Source: Helianthus annuus
Lineage: Eukaryota; Streptophyta; Magnoliopsida; Asterales; Asteraceae
DNA: 64,000 nt
Reading direction: 5' to 3'
Assembly: GCF_002127325.2 (NCBI RefSeq)
Contig: NC_035437.2
Span: 168,126,265 to 168,190,264, forward strand
In this document: positions 44,183 to 56,350 of the stretch, one piece after another
How positions within the stretch are numbered: the stretch's first letter is position 1
Layout of the letters: each line of letters begins with the position of its first letter
Made by a program: the position numbers and the translations under genes
Notes under the pieces: model-generated
What the model saw: only the letters and a program-made list of their open reading frames with translations
Databases searched by the model: none
Told to the model about the DNA's origin: nothing

Positions 44183-47100
44183 ATGCATACGCAGAACTCC
44201 GGGAGGACTTCAACTTTAGTCTACGAACCGGAAATCGAAAGGGAAGCAAGAAGAAATTTAGCAAGCCGATTGGAAGCAACTCTTGCTTCTAATCAAACCA
44301 ACCAAACACCACAATCCACACCAACCATTGAAACCAATTCGATGGCAAACCAAAACTCCAATCACCCAAACCTCAACCAAAACCAATTCCAATCCCGAGG
44401 AACCTTTCATCCCGCTCAAAATTTTCAACCTATACCTCAAGAGCGACCGGGTGGTAACAACAACACCGGACCACCTACACCACCTTTCCAAAACCAAAAT
44501 CCCAGCAATACCCAAAGAACACCACCACAACAAAACCTTCATCGACAACAATCCTTACCCCTAAACCTTGATGATCGAAATGTCAATTCAGACCGCCGAC
44601 GCAACCGAGATCACGGCAATCCCGCGACGAAGACCCATTCTTCAACATAGACGATTTAAGGAACGCCATCCCCGATAATGAGCCGTTTAGTGTTCCCGGT
44701 TACCAATCGTCGAAACATGTAAGCATTCATACGGAAAATTCGGACGATGGAGGGTACTATTATGATCGGGCGAATGATGACGAAGATTGGGGGTATGTGA
44801 ATAGGGGTAATGGCTACAATGCAAGAGGGTATGAAGATGAGGAGTTTGGCTACCAAAACGCCAATTATGTTGGGGATGAAGACTACGGGTATGGGAATAG
44901 AAGGAATGACGGTTACGAAAATAACCGCCAACCACGAAATAACAACCAAAGGAACCGAAATGACGGGTTTTACAACAACAACAACAATGGCAACCCTACT
45001 CGGATTCCTCGTTTCGTGGGAGGGGTAATCAAAGGGGTAACCAAGGTGGAAATCGAAGAGACGATAGAAGAGGTGATAGGGGTGGTGATCGAAGGGACAA
45101 CCGAAGGCCGGTCGATCAAGAGGTTAACGGTCCACAACGTCGTCAACAACCTCCACGGGGAGTGAACGACCGCTTTCGACCAATAGTCACCGAAAATGAC
45201 TCTCCGATAGTATGCGAACAGAGAATGTTTGATTGTAAACCGCATTACATCAATATACTTCCCCACTTCAATGGGAGGTCTAATTATGAGCCGTATACGC
45301 ATTTGGCGGAATTCTCGTCCATTTGTAACACTATCGGGGGGCACAATTTTTCACTAGAGGAGGTTAAACTTCGTTTGTTCCAATTTTCATTGAAAGACAA
45401 GGCAAAGCAATGGTTCCTCACACTTCCGGCGAATAGCATCCGGACATGGGGTGAGATGCAACAGGCCTTCTTAGACGAATACTATTCGATGGCGAAAACC
45501 GACGATGCTAGGGATGAAATAAGGTCATTTCGGAAACTACTGAGTGAACCGTTGCATGAAGCATTCACTCGATTTAAGGAATTGATGCGGAGATGCCCAC
45601 ATCACCAAATAGAAAAGTGGGAATTGGTGAAGTGTTTTGTACGTGTGTTGGATGACACAACATGGAATCGTCTCGAATCGACGAGCAATGGGACTCTTTT
45701 GAGCAACCATGAAAACGATGATTGGGAGTTTTTGGAGCGGATGAGTAAACGGTCAAAAGAGAAAGAATCGGCCGATAGAGCTAAAAAACATCCCATTTCC
45801 CGGTCACTTCCCGAGCTCGACTCTAAAGATCGAATTTCTACTTTAGAGCGGGAAATGGCTCGAATGAAGAAGAAGGAAGTGAACGCGGTACAATTTGAGG
45901 TGTGTGAAGAGTGTGGTGATATTGGACATAGAGCGGAGCAATGTCCAACGGGGTCGAGTGACTACACCGAGGAAGTCAACCAAGTGTATGGGGATCGGAA
46001 GCAATATGACATGAACTCCAACACTTACCATCCGGGCTTGAGAAATCACCCTAATTTCCGGTATGGTAATGCCTCGAATCAAATGAACCCAAATTTTCAA
46101 TCGGGTAATCAAGGAGGTCAAGGTGGATCATTGTACAATAATCGTCAAGGTGGTAACCAAGGGGGTTAACAAAGGAATTACAACCAAGGTGGTAACCAAG
46201 GATATCAAAACCGTGAAGGCAACTATCAGCGGGGTTACAACCAAGGTGGTAATGGGGGTGGTGCATCTAACTCCCAAGGGGATAATTCGATTGATTCAAA
46301 ACTAGATGTTATCATGAACACTATGAGCACTCTCACCAACTCGCATCAAGAACTTAAAACTGAAATGCGGAATTCAAACCAAGAAATTAAAATTGAAATG
46401 CGGAAAGAGTTTGAGGTGAGGGATAAATCCCACAAGGCGCTGGAGAAGCAAGTGGGGCAACTTGCACAAGAGATGGCTCAGATTCATGGAAGCGGAGGAG
46501 GACTTCCAAGTGACACGACAGTGAACCCGAAGCATCAAGGTTCTAGCACAAGCAACGTGAGGAATGCACGCGTTAGCACGGTAAGTATTCTTTCAAATGA
46601 TGAAGTTTGTAGTGTTGAAAGCATTCCACCACCACAATTCGTTGATGGTGTAGTGGAAGATATAAGTGATGAGCCAGAAAATGAATATAAACAAGAAACG
46701 ATTTCACAAAGTACAATTGAAAATGTAACTAAAAATGCTTTTTGTGAAAATTGTTTAAATCAACTTAACCCGCTTAATACGTCGAAAAGTGAAGAACGGT
46801 GCCCACTTAAGGACGAGGGGTGGGAAAATTTTAAACAAGCTAAAATTAATTTGCCGTTACTTGATGACATTAAAAAGGTTCCGGCTCATGTGGAATGCTT
46901 GAAAGAGTTGAGCATTGAAAAATGGCATAATAAATTACCCGAACCAATTGATTTGGTATCACATGTTAGTGCCGTTTTATCAAGTGCACTTCCCCAAAAA
47001 GTTCAAGATCCGGGAGACCCTCTTATCCCAATTCAAATTGGAACATTTAAAATTGAGAGGGCGCTCCTAGATCTTGGAGCTTGTCTCATGCCCTGGAGTT

Positions 47101-47657
47101 TGTATGACCAATATGATTTTGGTCCATTGAAAAAGTTTGATACTCCCGTAGTATTGGCCGATCAGACTCCCACGCATCCACGGGGGATGGTGGAGGATGT
47201 GATTGTTAAGGTGGATGATTGCTACTACCCAGTTAACTTTTTGGTAGTAGACTATGTTGGGTGTGTTGAGGACACCCAACCGATAGTCATACTGGGTAGA
47301 CCGTTCCTTGCAACAGCTAATGCCATAATAAATTGTGCAACGGGAACGGTAAGTATGAAGTTTGGGGACCGGGAATTAAATTTAAATGTTTTTCCAAATT
47401 TCACTAACCCGCTCAGTGAGGATAAGTGTCCTAAAAAGGACATGAATCCAAACAAAAAGGTATATGCTATGGTTGGTAGGTTTGGAAAAACAAAGAAGAA
47501 GACGGTCAAGAAAAAGAAGGCAAAGAAGTCACTTCTAGAAAAGAAGAAGGAAGAGGAGGTGAGGAAGTTTGGACCGTTTGGCAACAAATGGTATAAATCA
47601 CCGGTGGGTGATTTCGAGGAGTTCGTAGGCGGCAAGCACGCCATTCGACCACCATGA
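44183..47657 (+). pseudogene. gag: Athila gag with protease-like domain, broken
   Basis: It begins MHTQNSGRTSTLVYEPEIER. Frameshifts near 44,620 and 45,015 and a TAA at 46,167-46,169 interrupt it. Features in order: Asn/Pro/Gln-rich head; an Arg/Gly/Asp-rich (RGG-like) stretch just before 45,162; gag core (FHFNGRSN-like HFNGRSNYEPYTHLAEF, LKDKAKQWFLTLP, FLDEYYS); knuckle CEECGDIGHRAEQC near 45,905; NQGG repeats; a short coiled coil (KALEKQVGQLAQEM); a protease-like region with LLDLGA and VILGRPFLATANAI; and a Lys-rich end. The stop at 47,655-47,657 precedes S2. No polymerase follows. Confidence 0.85.
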
Positions 47658-47672
47658 GGTGGTAAGTCAATT

Positions 47673-50600
47673 TGTCACACCCCGATATTTACACGTTTCA
47701 CCGGTGGGCCCGGTGGGGGATTATCGTGACGTAGTTGGTAACATTACAGTCAAACAACACAATATTTAAATGCAGAGCGGAAGCAAAAGATAGATATATT
47801 TCAACTTTAATAAATTGTAATATCAAGTATCACAACAGTTGAAAGTAATCCACATGGGGATCAAAAATAAATAGGAAACATTGTTCAACAGTTTTGACAT
47901 CCAAGCTTGCGAGACTTATTGAGGACGCTAGGAGAAAGCCAGCCTAGTTCGCGTAGTACCTGCACTTACCCTTTTTGGGAAAATACGTCAGTTTACACTG
48001 GTAAATACATTCAACCGACTCAGTTTGAAAAGTTTAATAAAATTGATTTGAATGCACGTGGCACAAACTTTTATAACTTGGGATAATTATTTGAATATAA
48101 TACTTGTAAACGAATTACATGTTTCTTATGCGTTCAGTAGCCCGATCCGTAGATTGGGTTAAAGATCAATAGACACACCACATTACTTATTCATTTATGC
48201 ACTGACGGGTGTACGCCTACACCCCGTGCTCAGGTCGTGGCCATCTCGTAAGATGATGCCAAGGATATCCGGGACATGGTCATTAACCCCCCAAAGGCTT
48301 TAAGCAAACAAAACATTTCAAAATGAAGCATATCAATGATTTAATCTCTATTCGATTAATGATTCAATGCTGGACCAAGCGGTATTTTATATACCGTACC
48401 CCAAGCCCGTATAAGGGAAATTAAGTTAAAAGTATATACCTTTGCAAGTATCAATCACAAATAGCAAGTGCGGGTAGCTTTTACCGGGTCTCCTATTCTG
48501 GAACGAAGTTTTATAATAACCTATTAGAATCCTAACGGGTCTTTAATTAAGCCTAAACTTAGACCAGTTAGCTTTAACGAAAGATACGGTTCGAACGCAC
48601 AATCAGGCGAAGACCGGAATAGAATGTGTTTTAGTCCCAACAAGTTTAAAGACTTGTATAATATGGGTGAACTAAACACCTTCTGGATCATGAGATAAAA
48701 ATGATAAGGTTTGACCCGTTTCGGCTAATTTATGTAAACTAGTTACATAAACCGAACTGAATGCGCAGAAAGCGTAACGGGTAACCATGAGAGTCATTTA
48801 CAGGTTTCCTAAGTTAATATGCCCTAAATATGTTGTGATATCAGTAGGATACCTTCCATTATGCCCAAGACGAGTTTAACCTTAATACAAGCCCCGTAGG
48901 GGTATTTTGGTCATTTTAAAGATTATAAAAGAGATTATTTATAATTCTGATGTTCGGGTCTGAAGTAATCAGTAAAACCACCTATTTTAACAAGTTATAT
49001 CAGTAGGTAGTAAGCCTTACATGGCAAAATGGTTTTAAAGCTATACTAGGCGTTTAATACGCGTAAAAAGCCATTTTAAGCGATTTTCGGGTTAAACAGG
49101 AAATCTGAGTTTTCTGATCAGGTTACATAGTTCAAAATACTTTATTTATTATATAAAATCAGTAGCAATTGGATTCGTGTCAAAACACTATGTAAAACTC
49201 ATTTTATGCCCGAAAAGGGTATAATCGGTATTTACCGAATCAATGTCATAACCTTAGGTTATGAGCAGGTTAAAAATAATTAAAAATCTTTAAAAATCTC
49301 AAAATATTATATTACATCAGTGTGTAAAAGGTTTGGTGTCGAAATTGGGTTTTAGATAGGCTTTATGCTAAGTGCGCCGTTTAATTAACAAAAGTTTCTT
49401 AATTGCGCTATTTAGCATAACTCCTATTCTGGACCTCGAACCGTTATGAAACTTTAGGGACATGTTTATAAATCAGTAACAAAGATTTGTGCTCTCTCAC
49501 ATTCCCAAAATTCTCATTTTATGATCAAAAGGGCATTATGGTCAACTTTTAAGCATTTGACGGAAATGTGCAAACGACTCGGACAATCAACGAACCAGTC
49601 ACAGAGGGTTATACTATCATGCAACCTGGTCCTAAGGAAGTCCTAAGGCATTTCTAAACTCTACTAACACGGGTTAGAACTGAAGTCAAAGCAAAAGTCA
49701 AAGTTTTGCGACTTTCGGTTCCGAACCGGGTCAAAATAGAAAATTGTCGGATCAAACAAGCTTAGACCAGTTCTTATACTTATTACCAAGTTATATGAGT
49801 GATAAAATAGGTTACATGCCTTCTACATTGTTAATTATGTGTTAATTCATAATTTAGCATTCTGTTGACTTTTTCTAAAGAACTTTGACCCGACATTTGA
49901 TCTAGTTAGAGCGGGAATCAGAGGGTGCCCTTTTGAGGGTTTAATGCCCACATAATTACCAACTTATAACTACTTTCAATTCGACTAATCACTGGACCAA
50001 TAGTGATTAATCGCTAAGTCAACCGTTAATTATGACGGTTTGACTTTTAAGCTAAAACTAAGTAAAAACTCAACTAAGAAAGGTTAAGCATACTTACTGA
50101 AGTCCTATGCACGATTAGGAAGGCTTAGGATCTGCTCTTAAGCTCCAGGAAGATCCAGAAATGCAGAAGTGAGGTGTGATCAAAATGGTTGCAAGAAGGG
50201 CCTTTATATAGTGTTCAAAACTCACTAGATCATTGACACACAAGCCTAGCAATGGCCATGGATCACCCAAAGATGTCCCTAAGGGCCTAAAAAGCATGTA
50301 GAGGTCGCCCATGCTGTGAAAAATATCTCCCTAAGTCGGTTACAAGGCTGAACAGGCTGCTGCCTGTTTTTTCTGTATCTGGGAGTCTGACGCGGCCCGC
50401 GTAAGACATGTTAACATCTTACGCGGCCCGCCTGAGCCTTGTATTCAGATTTCACATTTTCAAGTTGTTGCATATTTGTCTCTTGGCCTTTCGAAGGGTC
50501 AACCAAACTTATTTCTTGCATTATGAGCCCTCCATATTTACTTATAAGGGCCTCAAGACTTATACCCACTTTGTTAAGTCCTTGGTCACTTTATGTTTAC

Positions 50601-51044
50601 CCGAAAAGTCATAATTTTCAACGTTGACGCTTTAACCCCTCGTATACGAATTTGATCATAATTTTCTCATATGATAACAAAACTTTATGAAATTTTTATC
50701 GTGCATTCTAGTGAGCATAGTTAATCGTTACAAAGCTTCGGGTTCGCTAAAAGGTCACTCAGAGGTATAACTTAAACATGTTGACACATTTAACCCCTGT
50801 AGTTTGTAATCTCGCACTTTCTTTCATATTTAGTCCCGTATGATCCATGATTTATTCGTTTGAAGGTATATACATTTTGTAGGGCCATTCTAGGATATAT
50901 TTATCCTTTGTTGACAATTTGAACCTTTATATTCACATATTTTCCATGTTTGTCAACTTTAGTTCTTGTAGAGTATTCTTTCTTACGTTCAAGCTTATGA
51001 CACGTGTCAATACATTATAGGACGTAAATTTTCGAGGTGTTACA
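47673..51044 (-). mobile_element. S2: solo LTR (3,372 bp) in the Athila interior
   Basis: The ends are TGTCACACCCC at 47,673 and ...GAGGTGTTACA at 51,044, with the perfect TSD CAATT on both sides (47,668-47,672 and 51,045-51,049). On the minus strand it runs TGTAACACC...GGGGTGTGACA, as chromovirus LTRs do. AGCGGAAG is at 47,776-47,783. A GCGTAAGA-10 nt-TCTTACGC stem inside repeated GCGGCCCGC words lies at about 50,393-50,432. No gene, PBS or gag is present, so it is a recombination-derived solo LTR. Confidence 0.92.
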
Positions 51045-51049
51045 CAATT

Positions 51050-52930
51050 GTTATTGTATATTTTCTTTCGCAATTATTTTTAGTTTTTCTTTGTAGTTTT
51101 GTTGTTGTATGACGTTATTTCATTTTAGTAGTTAAATGAACGTTGTGGGTGTGTTCCCTATATAACCCTCACGAGACCTACTCGTCCTCCCAAGCTATTG
51201 GGGGGGTTTAAAAGGGCTTGTTGCATACGCTAAATGCAACCGTGATTCCTACAAAAGTGAGTTAGGATTTGTTATTGTTGTACATTATTTTCCACAAAAA
51301 TCAAGGTAATTTAACGCATGATTTGGTAATACTTTCATAAAAATGGTAGAACTAAGTAGCTAACAAATTTCAATGGTTGTGAGAAGCATGCTTCTACACA
51401 AGGGTTAAAATTTGTAGGTATATCATGTTCGAGGGACGACCGTTTTTGTGAAGAGAAGAAGAAGACAGGAGCATCTAGCGAAAAAAAAATCAGGTGCATG
51501 CGTTTCCTTTTTACCTTGATTTTTTAGATTAGTCATAAGTGGATTGTAATTGTATATTATTTTTCATGGTGGAATTTTTGGGAAGTTAGCCGTGTCACAT
51601 CCCTTGTGCGTTTTAAAACTCTAGTTCTTACACATTGAGGACAATGTTTACCTCAAGTGTGGGGATGGGGGAGTAGTAAAAGTTTTCGATTTTGACCCGT
51701 TCATTTAAACACTACACATTGAGGACAAAGTTTACCTCAAGTGTGGGGATGGGGGGAAATTTCAAAAATGTCTTGTTTCGAAAGCGATCTTAAAGCACAA
51801 GTAACTAAGTCAACGAGGGATGCCACAACCCATTTGGTCTTTTGTCATGGTCAAGTTCAAATTAATAGCATGACGGGTATTTAGCGGGTGGTTATTTGGG
51901 AATAATCCTCTTAAGAAACTAGCATTTTATGCATATCACATACCATACCCTTATACGTGAGGTTTTGAGCCACTTTTATATCATAGATTTACATATACAT
52001 GTTTCTTTGTTTGAGTGGACCATTAGTCGCGTATTGTAGAACTTGCAACTTTTGATACGTTCGAGACCGTAGACCAAATACAAGCACGAGAATGATTAAG
52101 GCATTAGGTAAACCTTTTCCTTTTACACCATTTTTATATCCTTACCCAAAAGTTATCCCTTAGTAGCCAATTTTGAGCCTAATCCTTTCGTTTGACCACC
52201 CTATAGCCCATAACCTTAAACCTTTTTCTTTTAAACCCATGTGATGGAAATTCGATTATAGGAGTCGAGTTTGTATAGTTGTATTTGATTGTTTGCATAA
52301 AAAAATCAGAAAATGTTATGAAAAAGATGAGAAAATTGCTGAAAAAAAAGAACAAAAATACATGTTCTTAGTTTGAGAAATAAAAGGCTAAAGTTGTTGC
52401 CTTGTAGTTGATGTTTGTAGTTTAGTTTTGTTTAGAGTAGTCTTTTGTAATAAAAATCGAATTTTCATCACCTTAGCCACTTTAAAATGTCCTATTTCCT
52501 ACCCTTAGCCTAGCCCCGTTACAACCCTTACAAAGACCTTATGACTTGTGCTTAGTATTCGTGTTCAGTGGTGGAGAATGATTGAGTTGCAAGCCTATGC
52601 GGGTACGTGTTCTAATCGGTTTTGAGCGATCATTCTTTGAAGTGCTAATACATTATGAAAATTAGCTAATTTATAAACCGAGTGGAGAGAACATTGTGAG
52701 GGATGTGCATGAATTGTTGTTTTCACGGGCGGGTTAATCTTGGATAACCATTTTTATATGTGAATTCACTTTACCGTTAAATATGTTGAAAATAGTAAGG
52801 AGTCTGAACTTTAGTATGACAATTGACCTTAACCTTCATCTCGAGAATGGGGAGTGTATTATTTGTTCGACCCACGTGAAAGTGAAAAACAGATTTACTT
52901 GAGGGCAAGCAAACGACAAGTGTGGGGATG
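51050..52930 (+). other. Athila 3' non-coding region with repeated PPT-like words
   Basis: No coding frame is seen. A ~41-bp segment (ACATTGAGGACAA...CTCAAGTGTGGGGATGGGG) occurs at 51,632-51,672 and 51,716-51,757. CAAGTGTGGGGATG recurs at 51,654-51,667, 51,738-51,751 and 52,917-52,930; the last abuts the 3' LTR and is the true polypurine tract. The rest is AT-rich. Confidence 0.8.
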
Positions 52931-54488
52931 TGATACGTGGTTGAAAACCGGTGATCGTTTATGCTTAAGTTGATGTTTTTACGTAGCTTTTAATCTTGAA
53001 TAGCCTACTTTTAATGGGATTTGTGTTTTACAGGTCTAAAAGAGTTTAAGGAGCTAATCGGGAGCTAAACGGAGCACCGGGACGCGAAACGGATCAACCG
53101 GGGATGTGAAATGAAGAAAACCGGATTAATCACTAAGATTGGATGTATTTTGTGGAATGTTGATGGATTTAAAATGAATATATTGGAAGATGGCATGATA
53201 GAGGGCTGAATTACGAGAACGTGGGCGAAAACGGTGAGTAAAACGGAGCTATAACGAAGAAGTTATGAAGAAAACAGTTTTGGACGAAACCGACAAAACC
53301 AGGCAGCGTCGGGGACGCCCAAAAGGGCCGTCGGCGACGCCCTCTGGATTGTTCCGTAGGTCAGAAACCTCCGTTAACAGCTAATAAAGCCGTCGGGCGA
53401 AACTGAGACTTCCAAGGGCCGTCGGGGATGCCATAAATGGCCGTCGGCGACGCCACCTGCATTCTCATATCGCGAAAAACTTGATTTTTGAGTTGGGGAC
53501 GAGTTATAACATCAATTTTGACCAAGAAACGGGGGTTACACAATATTTTGAGTTTTGAAACCATTCTTGGAGCCATCTTTCACCCATCTTTCACCTACCA
53601 TTCCATCTACCATCCTTCCTACAACCCGAATCAAGACAAAATCACCATCATCTTCTTGATTCTAAACCCTAGCTCCATCAATTCATCAATCCATCAATTC
53701 AATCATCCATTCACCATCATCACCCATCCAAAACCCTAACCTTCATCCATCCATTCATCTTCAAGCTTCACGATGATCCAATTCAAGCTTTCAACATCCG
53801 GTGATTAAGTTTCTTCGATCATGCTCGGCTAATTTCTTGGAGGTTTCACCCCGGTGTAGACTTTTGTAAGGTTTAGGGTTTATTATGTTTTGTGACAACT
53901 TGAATTGCATTTGAATCTTAGACAATTGTCCTACGTTGGTATTGAATTTGCAAACTGTCGAGTGAATGATTAAATTTGACTTTGTGAAATGAATACACGT
54001 ATTTATGCCTTGTCTTTTGGTAGGATTTGCTAGTCCAAAGTAACAAAGTGTATCATGGTCCGTTGTTTACGACGTTGATAGCGATTGACACCTAAGCTTT
54101 GTGATTGCGACCCGTTAATGAACTATTTCAAGTAAAGCTAATTAAAATACACAGCAACTCTAAGTCTTGCATTTGTTGAAACCGGGTGTGAGCCTTGTTT
54201 TCTTATTATTGTTCAATCAATCAATTTTATTTCTTGCAATTTGTTAATCATTAGTAGTTAATCCATTCAATCATTTTAGTAATTTTAATTCACGTCTTTC
54301 AATCAAACAAAAATATACAAAAACAAGATAGCAGGTTTCATAAATTGTGACTCATATTTCAATTCAATCAAATCCACTCGCAAACCACATACTCTTCGTG
54401 GTTTGACCCCTTGCTACCACTAACTATTTGTTAAGGGTAATTTGGGACTATAAATATTATCTTTGACCGGAGCGCGACACTCCGATCA
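52931..54488 (+). repeat. Athila 3' LTR
   Basis: Collinear with 42,470-44,026. The CGTCGGCGACG words are at 53,329-53,339 and 53,442-53,452. It ends GATCA, followed by the TSD GGTCG and the resumption of sequence X. Confidence 0.92.
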
Positions 54489-55702
54489 GGTCGTGGTCAA
54501 CTCTAAGATATGCAAAATCTCCTAAAGTACAGCAAGTACAAGGACACGGGGCCGTGCCCTCTAACACATGGGCCGTGTGAGCATACGGACTGGCACAACT
54601 CATTAAATGATGACAAAGAAATATAGGGCATGGGATCGTGCCTCCTAGGCACGAGGCCATGTGAAGGGTCTGTTTCCAGCTATAAATAGGGCTGCCTGGT
54701 TCATTTGCAAATCATCCTTTAGCAAACCACTTCTTTCACATATGCCACCATTCCACCACCACTACAGAACCATCATCCACCACATGCCTCCATCATCCAC
54801 CTTGAGAGTGTGTGTAGTAGTCTCGGGATCCAAGATTGGTCGTAAGAGTTTCTGTCAAACAAAGGTAATGCTTGGCTAATATCTTATATTACTTGGTGAA
54901 GACAAATCTTTTATGTATTACTTTTGATTTCCAAGCTTTGGTTAACGTTTTATTTGGGTATGTATTAATGACTTTAATAACTAGTTTTTTTTCTATATTG
55001 AAAGTGAACTTTATTCTATCACCTCTTCATGTTTTGTTGATTCAATCATTCGTGTCTTTACGGTCTATATAAAGCACGTTAACTGCCTGGAAGGGGGTTA
55101 GAAGGGTGGTTTGGGTAAAGTTCTTGCCTCGTTCAGTGTAAAGATCCTGCGAGGACTTAATTTAAGCTTATTAGGACTTCTCTTGAGGCAGATAACATCA
55201 AATCGGGGGGAGTAAGAACGACTTGAATCCCTTATAAATAAACTACTTTAGAACTTTAAACCAGCCTTGCGGGACTGTATCCCTACTGACTCAGACCAAT
55301 ATGGTCGAGGGTGGCGTTGCCTCCAAAAGAGGGACATGCCACATTTTGCATTAATAACTTACTTAATTATCTTTCAATATTCTGGCCTTGCGGGAATATA
55401 TCCCTGCTGACTCATACCAATATGGCCAAGGGTAGCGTTGCCTCCAAAAAAGGGACATGCCACTTTAACTAAGATAATCTTTTAAAAAACCTAAAGTGCG
55501 TAAATCATCAAAGGATACGTGAAAGAGGAGTCGGAATCAAGTGATTCTATCATTCTATTGTTTCTTTTTATATTTTCCTTTCTTTTTAATATTTACTCAC
55601 TAAACATTTTTTTCCTAAAAAATTTGGTTAGATTAGAGACGTTGATGATATTCCAGTATTAAAAGCTCTTGTATCCTTGGACGACCTCGGTATCTTAACA
55701 TC
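54489..55702 (+). repeat. Sequence X, copy B, right piece: LTR- or promoter-like DNA
   Basis: It continues X after the Athila insertion. The hairpin CGTGCCT-CCT-AGGCACG (54,637-54,653) coincides with the microhomology used in the 7,121-7,132 junction. A TATA box CTATAAATAG lies at 54,680-54,689. A ~78-bp unit (CCTTGCGGGA..., ACCAATATGG, GCGTTGCCTCCAAAA, GGGACATGCCAC) occurs at 55,265-55,342 and 55,386-55,463, period 121. No gene. The TATA box and the surroundings suggest an LTR and leader of an unnamed gypsy element. Confidence 0.6.
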
Positions 55703-55710
55703 ACTATATT

Positions 55711-55853
55711 CAGGGGTGTAGCTTAGTTGATACCCGGTAGTGCACCCCCCCCCTAAAGGATCGCCCCCAATTATTTTGCCTAAATATTTATATAATATAT
55801 AAATTAGGCCCCATGACCCCCCCCCTGGAATTTTTGGTCAAGCTCCGCCACTG
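55711..55853. mobile_element. hAT-like MITE, 143 bp
   Basis: The right end GCTCCGCCACTG and left end CAGGGGTGTAGC form imperfect terminal inverted repeats (CAGTGGCGGAGCTTG against CAGGGGTGTAGCTTA, 11 of 15). The 8-bp flanks ACTATATT (55,703-55,710) and ACTGTATT (55,854-55,861) differ at one base. The TIR start CAGTGGCGG and the 8-bp TSD fit the hAT superfamily. It has no coding capacity and contains C-runs and an AT-rich core. Confidence 0.75.
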
Positions 55854-55877
55854 ACTGTATTACACCAACGATGGGTG

Positions 55878-56334
55878 TGTTAGAACTTTTGAGATCGTTG
55901 ATACTTGTGCTGGATTAGTTTAGTCATAGTTTGTAGCTAATTTGAATGTGCAAGGGCTTATTTTGTAATTCTCTAATAGTATAGTTCCTGACCTAGTGTA
56001 GATAAGATTCCAGCAAATTTATAAATTTGCTGGCTAATCAGGAACACTATATATAGCTCATGCCTTGTAACAAACCCAAGCTTTTGGCTCTTCAATGAAT
56101 ATTGGTGTTGTTACATTCTTGTGTTGATCTTGTGCTCAAATCTGATATCCAAGGTGGTTTATTGTTATATCTTATTATTTGGATTCAATACAACACTTGT
56201 TGTATTCATTAATCCATTAGCTTCACCTTCATCTTTGATCCTTCTTAACTTCTCATATCTCAAACACCTAATCAATAGGTGTTATGGGTTAAAACAACCA
56301 ACCACTGTGATCCGGATTCGTTTTGGGATCTACA
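55878..56334 (+). repeat. SIRE-type 5' LTR (457 bp)
   Basis: It starts TGTTAGAAC (a start 2 bp earlier is possible) and ends GATCTACA before the PBS. A TATA box CTATATATAG lies at 56,047-56,056. Just upstream are nested inverted repeats: GTTCCTGA (55,984-55,991) with TCAGGAAC (56,038-56,045), enclosing a perfect 24-bp palindrome (56,010-56,033, half-site CCAGCAAATTTA). Confidence 0.8.
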
Positions 56335-56337
56335 ATT

Positions 56338-56350
56338 TGGTATCAGAGCC
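56338..56350 (+). promoter_or_regulatory. SIRE-type primer-binding site
   Basis: TGGTATCAGAGCC, an exact initiator tRNA-Met PBS, lies 3 nt after the LTR end. Confidence 0.95.

Larger units (their letters stand above)
42470..54488 (+). mobile_element. Athila-like gypsy element without polymerase, split by a solo LTR
   Basis: LTRs 42,470-44,026 and 52,931-54,488 (1,557 and 1,558 bp), starting TGATACG and ending GATCA, with a perfect TSD GGTCG (42,465-42,469 and 54,489-54,493). The PBS fits tRNA-Asp, as in Athila. The interior codes only for gag and a protease-like region; no RT, RNase H, integrase or envelope frame is found. Net size without S2 is about 8.6 kb. It fits the TR-GAG description of non-autonomous elements. 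The LTRs show some 25-30 differences by eye. Confidence 0.88.
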
